In this document: piece after piece, positions 11,038-24,300 of the stretch | Position numbering within the stretch: position 1 is the first letter of the stretch | Layout of the letters: each line of letters begins with the position of its first letter | Assembly: GCA_963978905.1 (NCBI GenBank) | Contig: OZ022256.1 | Location: forward strand, 16,165,863 to 16,229,862 | Origin: Trichostrongylus colubriformis | Taxonomy: Eukaryota; Nematoda; Chromadorea; Rhabditida; Trichostrongylidae | Direction: 5' to 3' | Length of the DNA stretch: 64,000 bases | Notes under the pieces: generated by a model | What the model was told of the DNA's origin: nothing | The model's database searches: none | The model's input: the letters and a program-made list of their open reading frames with translations, nothing else | Translations under genes and position numbers: made by a program

Positions 11038-11704
11038 GTAGTATATAGTATAGAGAGCGGCATTGGAAAGTTCTGCGTAAGGGAGCTATTATCAGTGAAG
11101 AAACCACACAATGGGCTCTTGACGCTTTCAAAGAATCGTATTTCGTGCTTTGTGGGTGAGTAGGTTCTTTTTCGGCACCTGTACAGCTTAGACAGTATTC
11201 CGTCCGTCCAGCGAATCTTTTCTGACCCAGCTGACCTAAACGGAAGAAGCTTCATGTCCTGCGCCCGAGTTGAATTCCCAGTGACATATTACTTTGCGTG
11301 AGGCTCGCCTGCATTCTGTTGGCCATACATAAGCGGGCAGACGAAGAGGCAACAACAAAAACGGAGGATACAATTGATCTCACGCATCATTATGGAGCAA
11401 ACGTAAGTGGCCTGCTCAAATAATGCACATAACAAGACTTCCAGCCAACCTCTTCGGACCCTGCTGGGGCCAAACACGCTGGTGAAACGGGAACCCAACA
11501 TATGACCTTATCGCTGTTGCATGTACTTTTCCTTGCCACTCACACTATGTGTCCTATTGTTATGTTTTTGTACCACATTTCCGTTTTTTCCTACGAAATT
11601 TGAAGAACTGGTCCATTATTGGTCTTTTAAACAGTTCGACAAACAATTCATGTTACAAATATTCATTCGCAGCATGTACACATAAAAATATATAGAAACA
11701 TCTT

Positions 11705-11710
11705 TTTATT
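11705..11710 (-). terminator. deb-1: Possible deb-1 polyadenylation signal
   Basis: AATAAA on the minus strand, 513 nt after the deb-1 stop. It is the first canonical hexamer I see downstream. A variant signal closer to the stop could be used instead. Confidence 0.35.
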
Positions 11711-12222
11711 CGTCACTCTGTAGGTTTGCAGTGTCTCTCAGTGTGTGTAGAATTAATGAATAGAAAAATGTACAGTATAACATCATATAGTATGTTTATA
11801 TGTAGAATGCATGAGCTAAAGATGGAGACTAGTTTCGTCGATGATAATCGATTAATTCTGTGTTGAGTGTGCTGTGTGGCGAAGGCAGTGATTTGACGTA
11901 CGGTAGGCGCACCTGTGTAATTGCACAAAATGCACATAAAATTGAGTGTGATAAATGGACTATAAAGAATTGGTGAAGGAAAAAAGGCACTTTAGCGATC
12001 AACCAGCAAAATGAAAAACTGAATATTATGCGTGACAGTAATCTAGGGCAACTATCAAAAAAAATCAATAAGCACAGACGAGCAGCAGAAAACGTGATTG
12101 ACTGAAAGGATTTGGAGTGGATAGACACGCGCAGGCGATTGTCGCGCGCGACAGAAATTGAGCGGCTGCAATGGCGGACAATGGATGTCGGCGTTTTGTG
12201 ACTGAAAGCAACGAGGAGGTGC

Positions 12223-12392
12223 TTAGAAGTTGGACCACATTGGCTTGCGAACCCAACGAAGGCGTAGACCAGAATTGGTCTTAATTTTAATGCTTGCCGC
12301 TTCAGCGGCTCGAACAGTATCCTTGACGGCCAACATGAGATTCTGCGCATTGTGCGCCAACTGCTCCATGGCTTCGATGTCCTCTTCACTGC
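12223..12392 (-). CDS. deb-1: deb-1 coding exon 26: tail end and stop (residues 942-997)
   Basis: Acceptor atttgcag; TAA at 12223-12225. It encodes [34 protein letters not shown] and [11 protein letters not shown]. The basic C-terminal arm matches RWVRKTPWYQ of vertebrates but is one residue longer and lacks the terminal Tyr. Confidence 0.98.
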
Positions 12393-15300
12393 CTGCAAAT
12401 GATCATGGAATCAGATCACTGTAACAGTTGGTAGCCAAATTCATGCTGTTGTATTCACTTCCATTCTGTTAAGGAAAGATGTTCAAGGAGTACAGGTTAT
12501 GGTATGGTTAATCCATCATTTTCAAACTGTGAAGTTTTGAGAAAAAAGACTCCGCGTATCTCCTACTGCACTACATCGCCAAAGCATGCGAATTTCGTGG
12601 CGATTGACTCTGTTTAGCGCCATTTGGAATATTTTTGCTCCATTAAGAATAAGTACTATATTCAGGGCAACGAGCCCATATCATCACACGGTTGCAAATG
12701 ACAGATTTCCTGCGTGGAAGAAAATTCTCGAGAAATGCGACACCCTTAACCCCCAGAAGTTTGTATCCTTGAGAAAGGCCGTCGACCAATAATTATCGTT
12801 TTATCTTTTTAAGTTTTTTAAAGTAATTTGTATCATGTAGTATAAAATACGACCATATCTACAAGATCACCAAAGAGGCAAAAGGCTGTAAAAAGGTTTC
12901 CGGAAAATTTTTTAAATAGCTAAGATTAGCTCCTTTTCCTACTCACGGTATGAGAGCGCTGGGGATTCCTCAGTCCATGTTGGCGGCACGGTACATTTTC
13001 ATACCCGGGTGAAAAGAGCCTACCAGACTAGAATTATTACCCTTCTTAATGCTATCAATGAGGAGCTGAATGTACCAAAAAATTTCTTCACAAGAGCATG
13101 TGATATTATCCCTGAGCAAACATTCTTTAGCCTGGGGTCGGTCATGTGCCTGAAAAAATGCGGCACTACGGCTGCCGATCTGTGTGAATGGTTGAAGGCA
13201 TACCTTCAAAAATACATGAAGGTACCGAAAAGGGTCATTTTTGCTTCCACAGCACTTGGCCCATCACACTCTCATATACTCCTATTGAATCTTCTGACCC
13301 CGAATCCACCAAGATAACATAATTCCACTCGAACCCTCTATACAGGCCATATCGGGTGCTTTTTCTGATCCAATAAAAAGCAACATTTTACATTCAAACA
13401 ATCCTTGAATTCATCGCCCTTGCACACGCCCTTGCAAGCTTTGAACCTGATAGTTGAAATGGTTGACATTGGGTGTTGTACTTAGGTATTTCATTTTCTT
13501 CAGGTGCTCAACAATTTATTTTCCTGACAGATGAGTACGTTGCGGTTATTCACTCCGTGAGTGAGAAATTCGTGCCATGACAGATGACATTGTGAGCCAT
13601 GCCAGCATTATTTGGGCTGCAGGACACCAGCACTATAGAAAAAATCTTAAGACTGGTCCACGAGGGTCCGAGCGCGATGAGTTCTACGCCTACGCTGACG
13701 TCATGGGGGTCTTGAGCTCGACAGAAGGGCGAACGGCTTCATCTTCAGATGACGGTGAAGGTAATGAACCACAGCTTGCTCCCAGGTTATCAAGGCAGAC
13801 TTCAGGAATTAGCTCTTATTCCCCTCTTATGAATTTCAGCCCTCATCTTTATCAGTTCCACTACCGTGTGCTTCGTATATTTTACGGATGAGTACTAGTA
13901 TTGGCAAAATGACTCTTTTAATGGTATACGAACAATATTAGTGTTATTCACTCTTAGGTTGGTATCACGAATGGGATCACACTCTGTTTGTTAGTGGAAA
14001 TCAAATCACACAGCACATGCTGGGTTCGTGTTAAGAAAATATCAGTTACCGTCGACTTGTTCTCCATATGGTCCAATGGTCACTGGAAATATACCACGGC
14101 AGTCGATTTCAATCAATAATCGACTTTTCCCAAAAGAAGGGTTGGTCAGTTTTAGGTCGCAACATCGATGCAACGCTTATTTACGGAGAATACCGCATCA
14201 TACTTGTTTTTGAGCTACCTTACCTTCAGAGACCTATGTTACGGCACCCAATAGTGATTATGACAAGCTACTTGGCCAACAGCCATCAAGGCCAGGTTCA
14301 TACTCTGATGTGCCAGCGGCGGGGCGTGGCTGCGTGTCTTTGTGTCTCCGCCCGCGCCACCCTGCCCCGTTGCCTGCGTCGCCTTTGCATCTCCCCGTGC
14401 TACACTGCCTCCCTGCCCTGTTAAAGCAGCCGCGCTGTGCCCGACGCTGAGTATGAACGCGGCCCAAAAACAATGACGGGCAATGGGTAGTTTGATAATC
14501 TAGGGGTGAGAAGACATATTCACTGTAGATGAAATGAAAGCACCAGGTTCAATTATGCGGTACATCTCGCATTGAAAAGCGCACCATAGGCTTCGTATCA
14601 CGGCTCTGTGGTGCCAAGTACCTTGTGAGAGTGGGGAGACATCCGCGACAAGGCTTGCCCTTTCCAGTGATAAAGAGGTCGCGAAAACACGATCCACATG
14701 AGAATAAATGGAAGAAGGAAAGGTCCCAATTATCGAGTTTCTGGTAGTTTTTTCCTTTTCCCTCACTTTGGTGCTACTGAGGACCTTGGCCTTGATAATT
14801 AAAAATGAACCAAATTACCCCTCCCAGTGCCCTCAACAACCACATCCTCCATTAGTGGCCAAACAGCCTTATGCAATGAAAGCGAAGCAATGAACAAAGC
14901 CTGGGTTACGGAGTGGTACGTTGAAACCAATTTGACCCAAATGATTCGGCCAAAGTATAGCAGACAAGGATGACCACCCCAAGAATGGCTTCTGTGGTTT
15001 TCATGACCTCGTACTACACCCCTAACCAGACTGGTCAATGGCAGGGGAGGCGTTTCACACTGAATGGGCTACTTTCCATCTAGCAAGAAGAAAAATTCAA
15101 CGCTACTGTGCCGACGATGTTTGACTAGTCGATATTGCCATCGCTGCCGTCGTCTGTTTGCACAGTACGTGTGCAATTACGTACATCTTCCGAAGCGTCA
15201 AGAAGCAAACGCTAGCGTAGTCAAACAGAATTTGGAGTACAAAGAATACTAAAATTTCGTGGCCTTCCTGTAACATCCAGGTAATCGATAACGATCGATA

Positions 15301-18300
15301 TCACTCACTTGAAGTGCCAAACATTGTTGACTTGACCGTGGAGCATACTTTAAGCTGAGTGGCTATTGTAGGGATACGTTCAGCCATTTGAAGGAGAGCC
15401 TAAAATGTCAAAATAATAAATGAAATTGTAAAGAAACAAACACTTCGATACGAGTTGTCTGCATCTCTAACACTAGCCATTTCGTGTATTTTTAAAAGCG
15501 GTTAAGCACAGCTGAGAGCGAACCCATCGTGTAAAAGCGCACTACACCGGTTACAGAAACACTTGATTCTCGACAAATACAACAGAATGTCACTTAAAAT
15601 CCGTCTGATCGCTATATCTTTCCTAATGAAGCTGGTATGAAATATGTTCAGAGATTGAAGATAATTCACGAAGGCGATACTTACCATTCGCATCTTGAGA
15701 TCCGTGCAGAGGCGAGCGAGTTGCACTGCCAGTCGGGTGACCTCTTCACTTGAATCCGCGATCGCTTTAGCGCACTCGATGAGGTCCTACAATGAAATTA
15801 TTATGTCTATGCACTGAGTCGGTCCCTCTCTTGGGAGTGTGACTCATTTGAGATCTTACAATGTGAATTGCGCACCATGGACAACTGCAACAAATGCAAT
15901 GGACAACTGTTACAAAGCATCTTTCGGAAAATTTGTAATTTCGTAATTTTTATTGAATTCTTCACTGAGCGATATACGATATGCTATGAGGTTGTGATTT
16001 GCATTTCAATTACAACGTCGGAAATAATTTTCAACTTCACCTGTTTTGTGCTAAATTGGACTTCCAACCGCTGCATACCTTTTATAGGATTCCAGGAGAT
16101 TCCCTGCTTATGCTGAACTTAATATTTAGCTCTCCATTTTTATTGTACACTCAGTAATGTATTTCTAAAACTAGTTCAGCACACCCTCTTCCAATGTCAG
16201 TCCTCTGCGCAGCATCGATGAGATGGTGATAGACGCTGCAGCTGAATTTAAACAGAAAATTCGACTGACATCATTAAAGGCACCGGGAGGGGGGCAAGGG
16301 CGGAATAACGTTTACAAAAACAATGGCGTCTGAAAACAAACATATGGGTTCGGTAGATACAATGTGTAATGAAACCGGCGTTGACAAACGCGCCATAGGG
16401 CGCTATTTGCCCCAAGGGCGCGCTTCCGTCCGAACTGCAAGCTTCCATGGCCGAGCCACGCTTCGTTCATTTTAAAGCTTGTCTTCGGCCTAATGTAACC
16501 TTATTTTTGAATTATTTCCTCTTTAGACTGTTTTCTAGTGACATATTTTACTTGTTTACTTATGGATCTTCTTAATTGTGCATTTCTATACCTGAAAATC
16601 TCAGAAGGGTCAAATAAAGTCGGGGGGGGGGGGAGACGCAACTTAGCGTCGACGTTGAAGCTCCTTTCCCTTACTAGGCTTAGGCTAAAACTGATACCCC
16701 CTCCTCCCACATTAAGAGCCATCTGTCAAAGCATAGGTCTCATCTGCTTTAGCCTAACCCTAGTAAGGGAAAGAAGCTTTGACGTGGGTGAAAATTTTGC
16801 GTCTCCCCCCCCCGACTTTATTAGACCCGTACAAACATCTAGAAACAATATAAGAAAGAACAAAGTAAAAACTAAAAGAAAAAAACAAATCTATAATAGA
16901 ACCATCTTCTTTTGGCAGCATGCCAAGGCGTCAAATTGGCGAGTTTGTGCAATGGCGGCCACTCAAACTCGTCCACACTACGTCTGCTCTACAGTAAGCC
17001 AAAATTACCCCCTCCTGTTGTTTTTAAGCGATGGTTCCGTCTCACAAATTCCCAATTGTTTGTTATGCGCTACGAACTTTGTACAAAAGCATATTCTGAC
17101 ATTTTTCGAGAAAAGCTCAAGGCAGCAGATATTGTATTTGGACACCATCGAAAACGAAAGAAAAAGTACCGGCACAAAACACAGAAGAAACGGTCAACAA
17201 TTTGAGAAATGAAGCTTCGGCCCGCTGGTTTTTAGACATGTTGCCTGGTGCAGAAAGTTACTGAGTTATCGATGAGGACCACACGAATCTGTGACGCGTC
17301 CCGGTTATACGCAACGGATCACGAGCTCATAGCGGCAGCACACGACGCTCCCATGCGGCGGAGCTTTGCCAAGAGGACCTGCTATCGTTCCACTTTACTT
17401 GTGAAACGTGCCCATACCGACTAGCATTAACTCATGATGGACAGACTTTCCCTCTTTCAAATGGCGACACTATCGCACCTTCTCTCTTTGAGGATTTCAA
17501 CAACACTGTAGCCGATGAGGTAAATTTAGAGTGAGTTCATCAATTTTACCCGTGGTTTAGCTGCCTATGAAGATCCGCGGAAATATTTTTTTACTATACA
17601 TTAAGGAGGATTAGCTGCCACGCCTCAACCAACTGTGGCGTTCACAGCTGCAAAATAAGAGCATCTGTTATTGTCTTGTTTGTGACTTGTGAGTTGTACG
17701 AAAACAATAAACATTCACACCTTTTTGGTTCCACCTTCACCGCGTACAAGTTGTGATAGACGAGCCATGAGAATAGCCATACGTTTAGCTGCGGCTACGA
17801 TCTCGTTCTCTTGACTTGACCATTGCTTGAGTTCCTAAAAGTAGGATAAATATAGTATATTTATGGCAAGACATCCACCGCGTCGGCGAGTAAGAAATGC
17901 CACCAGCTGTCAGCTCGTTATCAGCACGACATCAATACTTCTCGTAAAGAAGGAAACACAACAATAAAGTGTGGAAAAGCAATACAACAACATACGTTGT
18001 GCAGTGAGTGGGCAGCGGAAAGGATCGGTTGATGACTGGCCTGAGGTAGAGGATATCTGAAAACGGAGAGTACAAACCTGAACAGATCGAAGGCAATCCT
18101 AAAATAGATCTCACCTTTCCCAGAAAGCTCTGGTCTCTTCTTCCTCATCGTATTCAGGTGGTGGTGGTGGCCGTGGAGGAGGACTGATCTCAACCGGTGG
18201 TGGTGGTCTTGGTGGTGCAGGGATTTCTTCACGAATGATCATCTTGTTGTGGATAATTGGTGGCGTGGGTGGCTGAGGTGGTACGGTACGGATAACTTGT

Positions 18301-21300
18301 GTAGATTGCTTAAAAAGATAACATAATGTTGTTCTGGCACAATGCCAATACTTCAGTGAAATAAAGACTACCTGTGGGTACGGTGAAACACGGTTGAGAC
18401 TGTCCTGATACATGGCCGATTGCCGTCCGTTCTGAATACCAGCGATGGCGTCTCCAACTGCTCGAACAGAGTCCAGAAGGCGGTCGTTTGCAGAGCGCCA
18501 GGCGTTTGCCGCACCAGTGTCTCGTGGGCTGATGGCCACCTGCTTGGCTTGGGTGACCATTGGTGGAATGGCTGAAATAGAAGGATCGAGATAGAAATAA
18601 TGCCAGTCATTAGCCCAATATGGGAAAAGCAGGGGTATAGCGCGAGTGTGTACGGTACTTGGAGGGAAATGTTATGGAGCGCACTAGTTGAGGAGGATTC
18701 ATAGCTGGGAGACGGTCGTTTGGCGCGGCCCCTTGGAGCTAATATGCCAATGGGGCACTGCCAAAGCTCCTCCCCTAAAAAGGCTTAGGTAAATCTGGGA
18801 GAGTCCAGACGACCCATGCGCCCCATTGGCAAATTAGCTGCAAGGGCCGCGCCAAACGACATACACCCTTCATAGCTAGCCGTGACTGCAGTTTCCGCAT
18901 TGCCCAAGTGACGATAAAAATGACAGGCAAATAAATTTCAAAAAGGTAAACAAAGCAGTTTTTAAGATATTAAAAGGGTAAAGCATTCTGCAAGAACCAC
19001 ACCTTTCTCGGATACGCCACGCATTCCACTACTGTTTATAGAAGTGATGGCACTATACAACATATGCAATGAGGCGACGTATAAATTGGTGTTTTCCCAT
19101 CCCAGACTCTCCAATAACTATCTCTTCAACAAAGTATGGAAGCTCACAGGAGTGAAAGAGTCAGTTGATCTGTGCGGGATATGATCCCGGATCTAATCCA
19201 GGACCGTGACAATGGTTGTGGCGATACGTTCATTGCACCACAGGACACTAGCGAAAAAAGGCAAGATTTGAAAATTTATCTACGTGGCTACTCCGAATCC
19301 CCAGACCATCTTTTTATTTCGCGTATCTTCGAGAACCACGGACAGCAATTGTTGCTCATACGTCGCATCACCATTGTGAACAATGGGGAAAATCATCATT
19401 CCTCACTACTTCTAGATCTTTTTATTTTGAGGGTAGACTGCTTTTCCAGGTCTCCAACTGAGCGCTGTGGCAAAGAAGACAAGTAAACAGTTTGGATTCC
19501 CTGGACTTTGCTGTCAGATAAATATTACAACAGCTAGCATGGAACCGTGGCAAAAAGCGCGCTTATCACACGCATGGTCTCAAGATCAATAACTGAAGAG
19601 ATTCCCACCCAACCTACAAACCATTCACTTCTCCGGATTAGGAAGGTAATAGGCCAGCGAGCAGAAAAAGGATTTACTCATGGTCCAATCACCACTGAGT
19701 TTGGTACGGGTCATATACATTAGTTCAGACGCTACCGCGATGAAAGTAGAATGCGTGGCGCATCCTCAGAGGCTGATATATTGCCAAGCGGAGTTCTCAC
19801 CAGTCTTACGTTCACAATACTGCGGCAACACATATCACATTATGATCATTAGGACTATAGGTTAGACTGGGAAAACTCACAGCAAACCAGCAGGTATTGA
19901 TTTTTCCTTACGAAGTTTTCTAATTCTATACGATATTTTGCCCGAATAACTTACAAATATAAACCCGTGGATCCGTGGATGCATTATCGATACAAATCGC
20001 ATTTGGCAGAACAATCGGTCGGAATTCATAGTCACTGTTGTGAGAATCACATCGGCGTGGAAATAGTGATAATGGCTGACGGGATGAGGACAGCATGTTA
20101 CCACCACGGCACGAAACAATGGGGTGCCACGCGGGGGCGGGCGCGAATAATGGGCGGAAAACGTGGTCGCAGATCGCATTGAGGAATCTGAAACTCACCG
20201 GAGCGCACTTGGTTTGCTGCACTGTTTACTCGGTCGCAGTATGCTGGCTCTTCGGAGTTGTCGGCTTCGTTCTGTGCTGTCATCAATACACGATTACCGA
20301 GACGAGCGATCTTAAATTTATGCTCTCAGTTCAAAGATACATTACCATTAATCGCGAATTTTAGGTTTGTCTTACGCCATCTAAAAACCTAATTACAGAA
20401 CGAAATGGGCCTAAACGTGGTTTGATCACATCTTTGGATACCCGGCAAGGGTAACAAGCCCCACCCAACTTTGTGGAACTCCGCCCACACTCCTGTTTTC
20501 TAGCAAAATTCGCTACATCTACAATACGGAGAATGCATATAGTTATGCTGCAGACATAATTACAACTAATTATAGCTAATTACAAAGGTCAATCAGGTGT
20601 TATTGATTCGCACATGATTTTTGGAAAATCTTAAAGGCTGTAGAGCTTTTACACCTGATGAATCAGTTTATCCCTCCAAATCCATTAACAAATGCTCGCA
20701 AAGTTTTCGATTTTTCCGAACCATGTAAAAAGTACTTCGAAACAAGTAAGATAGGAATGTGCTTCATCAATGTTCAGTCATATTTAAGTTTTGCTAGGTA
20801 CCTGCAACCTCACGGCACAAAGTGATGCACTATCCAAAGTGTGAAACTCCGCACACCAAACCATTTTTGGACGGGTTTTCAAGGTATCAATGTTTACTGC
20901 ACCTTTTTTCTGTACGATATGTATACAGGGTACCAATCAGGATAATTTATGAAAACGCGATTTTTGGATTATCTTCAAGGCGATCGTAGGAGTAGTTTGA
21001 GCCCAATATGAGGAGACCCCTTCCCACCATTGATTCTGAAAGGTGTGGGCCACGAAAGGGCGGGGCGTTCCCATTGTCCCGACTCCTACCACGGTCTCGG
21101 ACCACAGTAGAATTCCTATACCTGTGAAGTGTTGTCGACCATTCCTTGTGGATAGTTGCTCGTAATCGCATCTTCGCATCGGTTGGTGTAACGACGCATA
21201 GCCTTTAATTATAAAATTTGTTACCGTATGGGTAAAATCTGACCACAATTGAAAACAGCCCACAATTGAAAACAGCAATTATAATAAAACAACAGTGACC

Positions 21301-24300
21301 TAATCAATTGAAAAATACATTAGCCGGCGACCGTCTTGACTGTCAAGCTACCGTCTTTTAGGTTTTCAGGCATCAAAGAGAAAGAGCGCGAAATTCAGAC
21401 AAGCCCGTCGGACTAGTGAAGACAACTCAAAGAAATTCGAGCTGCGATGGTCACCAGCGAGGAATACAATGTCGAGGCGGAACAGGTTAGACCTTACTTG
21501 AATTCTGGATCTTCTCGAGCTTGGCCCCTCAAATAACTCATGGTGGTTATTAGGCGGGAAACAGCATATAAATTTGCCGGTAAACTTTAGACATTTACAT
21601 TGTTTTGCTAGCACCTATCTACCCTCAAATGGTACCCTTTACCGTCAACACTACATATTGATTCATTGATTAGCTGCATTTCCTAATATGTAGAATCAAT
21701 GAACATTCAGGACAGCTCTTACCGTCTCACTAGCTCTGACGAACTCCTGTGTATCGATGGCATCGTCAACGTGTGATCGCAGACGATGCAGGGCGTCGGC
21801 GTACTGCCTGAAACATCACTGTTTGCCTTCTGCAGGATTAGCGATCGACCTGAGACCCTAGTCATACCTGTGTAGGTTCTCAAAGTGCTGTTCTGCTGAA
21901 TCGGTCTGATTATGCAGACGGATTTTTCCGGCATTCACCAATTGCGGGGTCATTTGATCGACCTAAAGAGGGCAAGATCATGAGCTATTAGGTTGATGTA
22001 CTATGACAAGAAAAAAAAATATACTATGCATATATTGAATCGGCTTACATACTCATGAGATGTCAGGCCAAGAAAGCAATTTTCTCTCGCAACCAAATTA
22101 TTACAATGAGTAAAACTATAGTTACCTTTTTCATCTTCCAAAATCCCGAATATCGGGAAATCAAATTTATTACAGTATAATATAGATAGTGGGCAGTTAG
22201 CGAGGAAACATGCAAGGCGGTGTGCGACGTGTAAGGTATACTCCATTTCGGAGCGCTTGATAGGCCTTACCTACGGACATGGGTGAGTGGCGAGAATGAG
22301 AGAGTTTGATGCACTTCCACCCAAGTTCGTAGGCCACGCCCTACCAGGCGCTCCGAAATGGACTGTAACGCCCGTTAGCTAGTGCTGGAATTTAGTATGT
22401 AATTGCGTACTGTAAGCGACTACCGTGTACAGCGACTACGGCTGAATTCAAGCCAAATGCTCGAGAACGTTTCGCGCAAGACTCGTAGTGGGCTAGAAAA
22501 TTCTCAAAAAACAGATTTTTCCGCAGCGAGTTCTGTCCTTGAGCTACATACCCATACAAGTAGTCACTGGTAGAATACTCATAAGGGCCGCATAACAAGA
22601 GGTTGCTTGGTCAATTAGCACATAATAATAATAAATGTGGGAAACCTTACCTTTTCAGCTGTGTCCACAATAGCCTCGATGGTGTTCTTGCTCTTGCACG
22701 GACCACATGTAGCCACCTATATTCCGGAAAAATCGGAAAAATCACATCAAGGGGACATTCACACTCTGATACAAAGAGACCATCTTAAAGTCATAAAAAA
22801 CAAAAAAAAATACCAGTCTCGCCGTAGTTGTCATGCTACCTGCGTGTTGTCGTAGTCGATCAGCCTAAAACACAGTAGCATAAAGCGCATAGACGAAGCA
22901 AAATGAATATCTGCAGCCGATAGGGGAAGCAATGTACGTAGATTTTGCTGATTTCCATTTCAACAGGGGTTATTCCAAATTTGGAGACATCTTGCCGTTT
23001 TCTTCACAAAAAGCCCACACCAAAAGAAATCCGCAACGCGTACGACGGAAAATGCGAGTTCAAAGCAGAAACTATCCCGCCTTCAGTATAAGATCCAAAA
23101 AAGCCATATTCACAAGGTTTGAAGTGTGGCATCTTTTGTCGGAGAAGGAAGTCATTTTTTTGTGGCACTCGTTGGCACTTTATGAAGCCTACACAATCAT
23201 TTTGGCCGTTTCTTGATCGTAGCAATACCCTCATAATCTTCAAATACAATCCATTTCAGCGCGCTTGATTGAGCGTGGCTTACGGACTACGGACTACGGA
23301 CATGGGTGAGTGGCGCGAGTGAGAGTGCATGGCGAGAATGAGAGTGTGTGGCGGGGTGAGAGAATTTGACACACTCTCACCGGAGTCCGTGGGCCACGCC
23401 CTATCGAGCGCAATGAAATGGAGTGTAGCATGATCAGTAACGTTATTTTCTTATCCCTCACTATCGGAAAAATTTTGTTCAGTTATTATCTCAAGCTCGC
23501 ACATAAGATTCTTAAAGGCGGTAGGTGGCAGCTGTTCGATCTCATATTCAACAATCTGTTTATATTCAACCCAAACATTGTTCGCCCCTTTTCGTTATAT
23601 TCGACACGAACATGAAAAGATCCTTGAATATGAAAATCGTGGTGATCATTGGTAGGAAAAAGAAGAAAAACTGAATGAAACAGTCAAAAACTTGTGAGAT
23701 AAGACCCTTTTCCCACCGTTCATTCCGAGAAAGGAGCGGGTCACGCTAACGAAAGAGGCGGGCCATGTTAAAGGGTCGCAATAGGCGATGAAGAAGGCGA
23801 GGGTGTTTCTTCTCATCAGAGATTTTTCGCTCTTCCTACAGTCTTCCTAGATCCGTGGCTTTCACTAGGATGACACCTCTTGGAGTTCTCATTACTCACA
23901 TTACCACTACCACTTCTTTCCAACATTTCACTGTACGACGGGCAAGGGATTCTTCGCAATGCAGTGCAGATAAAAGTCAAAGGATAAAATTTTTGGCGTT
24001 AATCAATCCCTTCTTAGGATGCGCCGCACATTATGCTTCCATTCAGAATCGTGATGGCTACTGAATGTGATGTGGCCTATACAATGACTTGCGGTGGCCA
24101 GCCCATGTACCAGTCATTTTATCATTCCCGGATTTTATCATACCAATTTACCGACCCCGGAGGGATGGAAGGCTTGGTTGGCCTGGGCGGGCGTTGACGC
24201 GGGATTTGATCCCCGCACCATGAGAGTGGGTTGCGCCACCTGTCATTACCCATCTCCGCCAACTGCAGATAAATCTCATAAAATTAGATTTCTATGAGAA

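Larger units (their letters stand above)
12393..15308 (-). other. deb-1 intron 25
   Basis: 2.9-kb intron. It holds a plus-strand ORF ending at 13317 (..[20 protein letters not shown]..), the candidate exon at 13623-13760 and a family B element at 14290-14464. Confidence 0.9.

Noticed and set aside
11829..12398. 189-codon minus-strand ORF over the end of deb-1
   Set aside because: It is out of frame with the clear vinculin exon 26 and runs into the 3' UTR. Its sequence shows no family features.
12985..13317. Plus-strand ORF in deb-1 intron 25 (..[20 protein letters not shown]..)
   Set aside because: The opposite strand is equally open, no splice partner was found, and no family is recognised; not listed as a gene.
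18368..18610. Other-frame ORFs across the deb-1 proline-linker region
   Set aside because: Shadows of exons 20-21, which match vinculin in a single frame.
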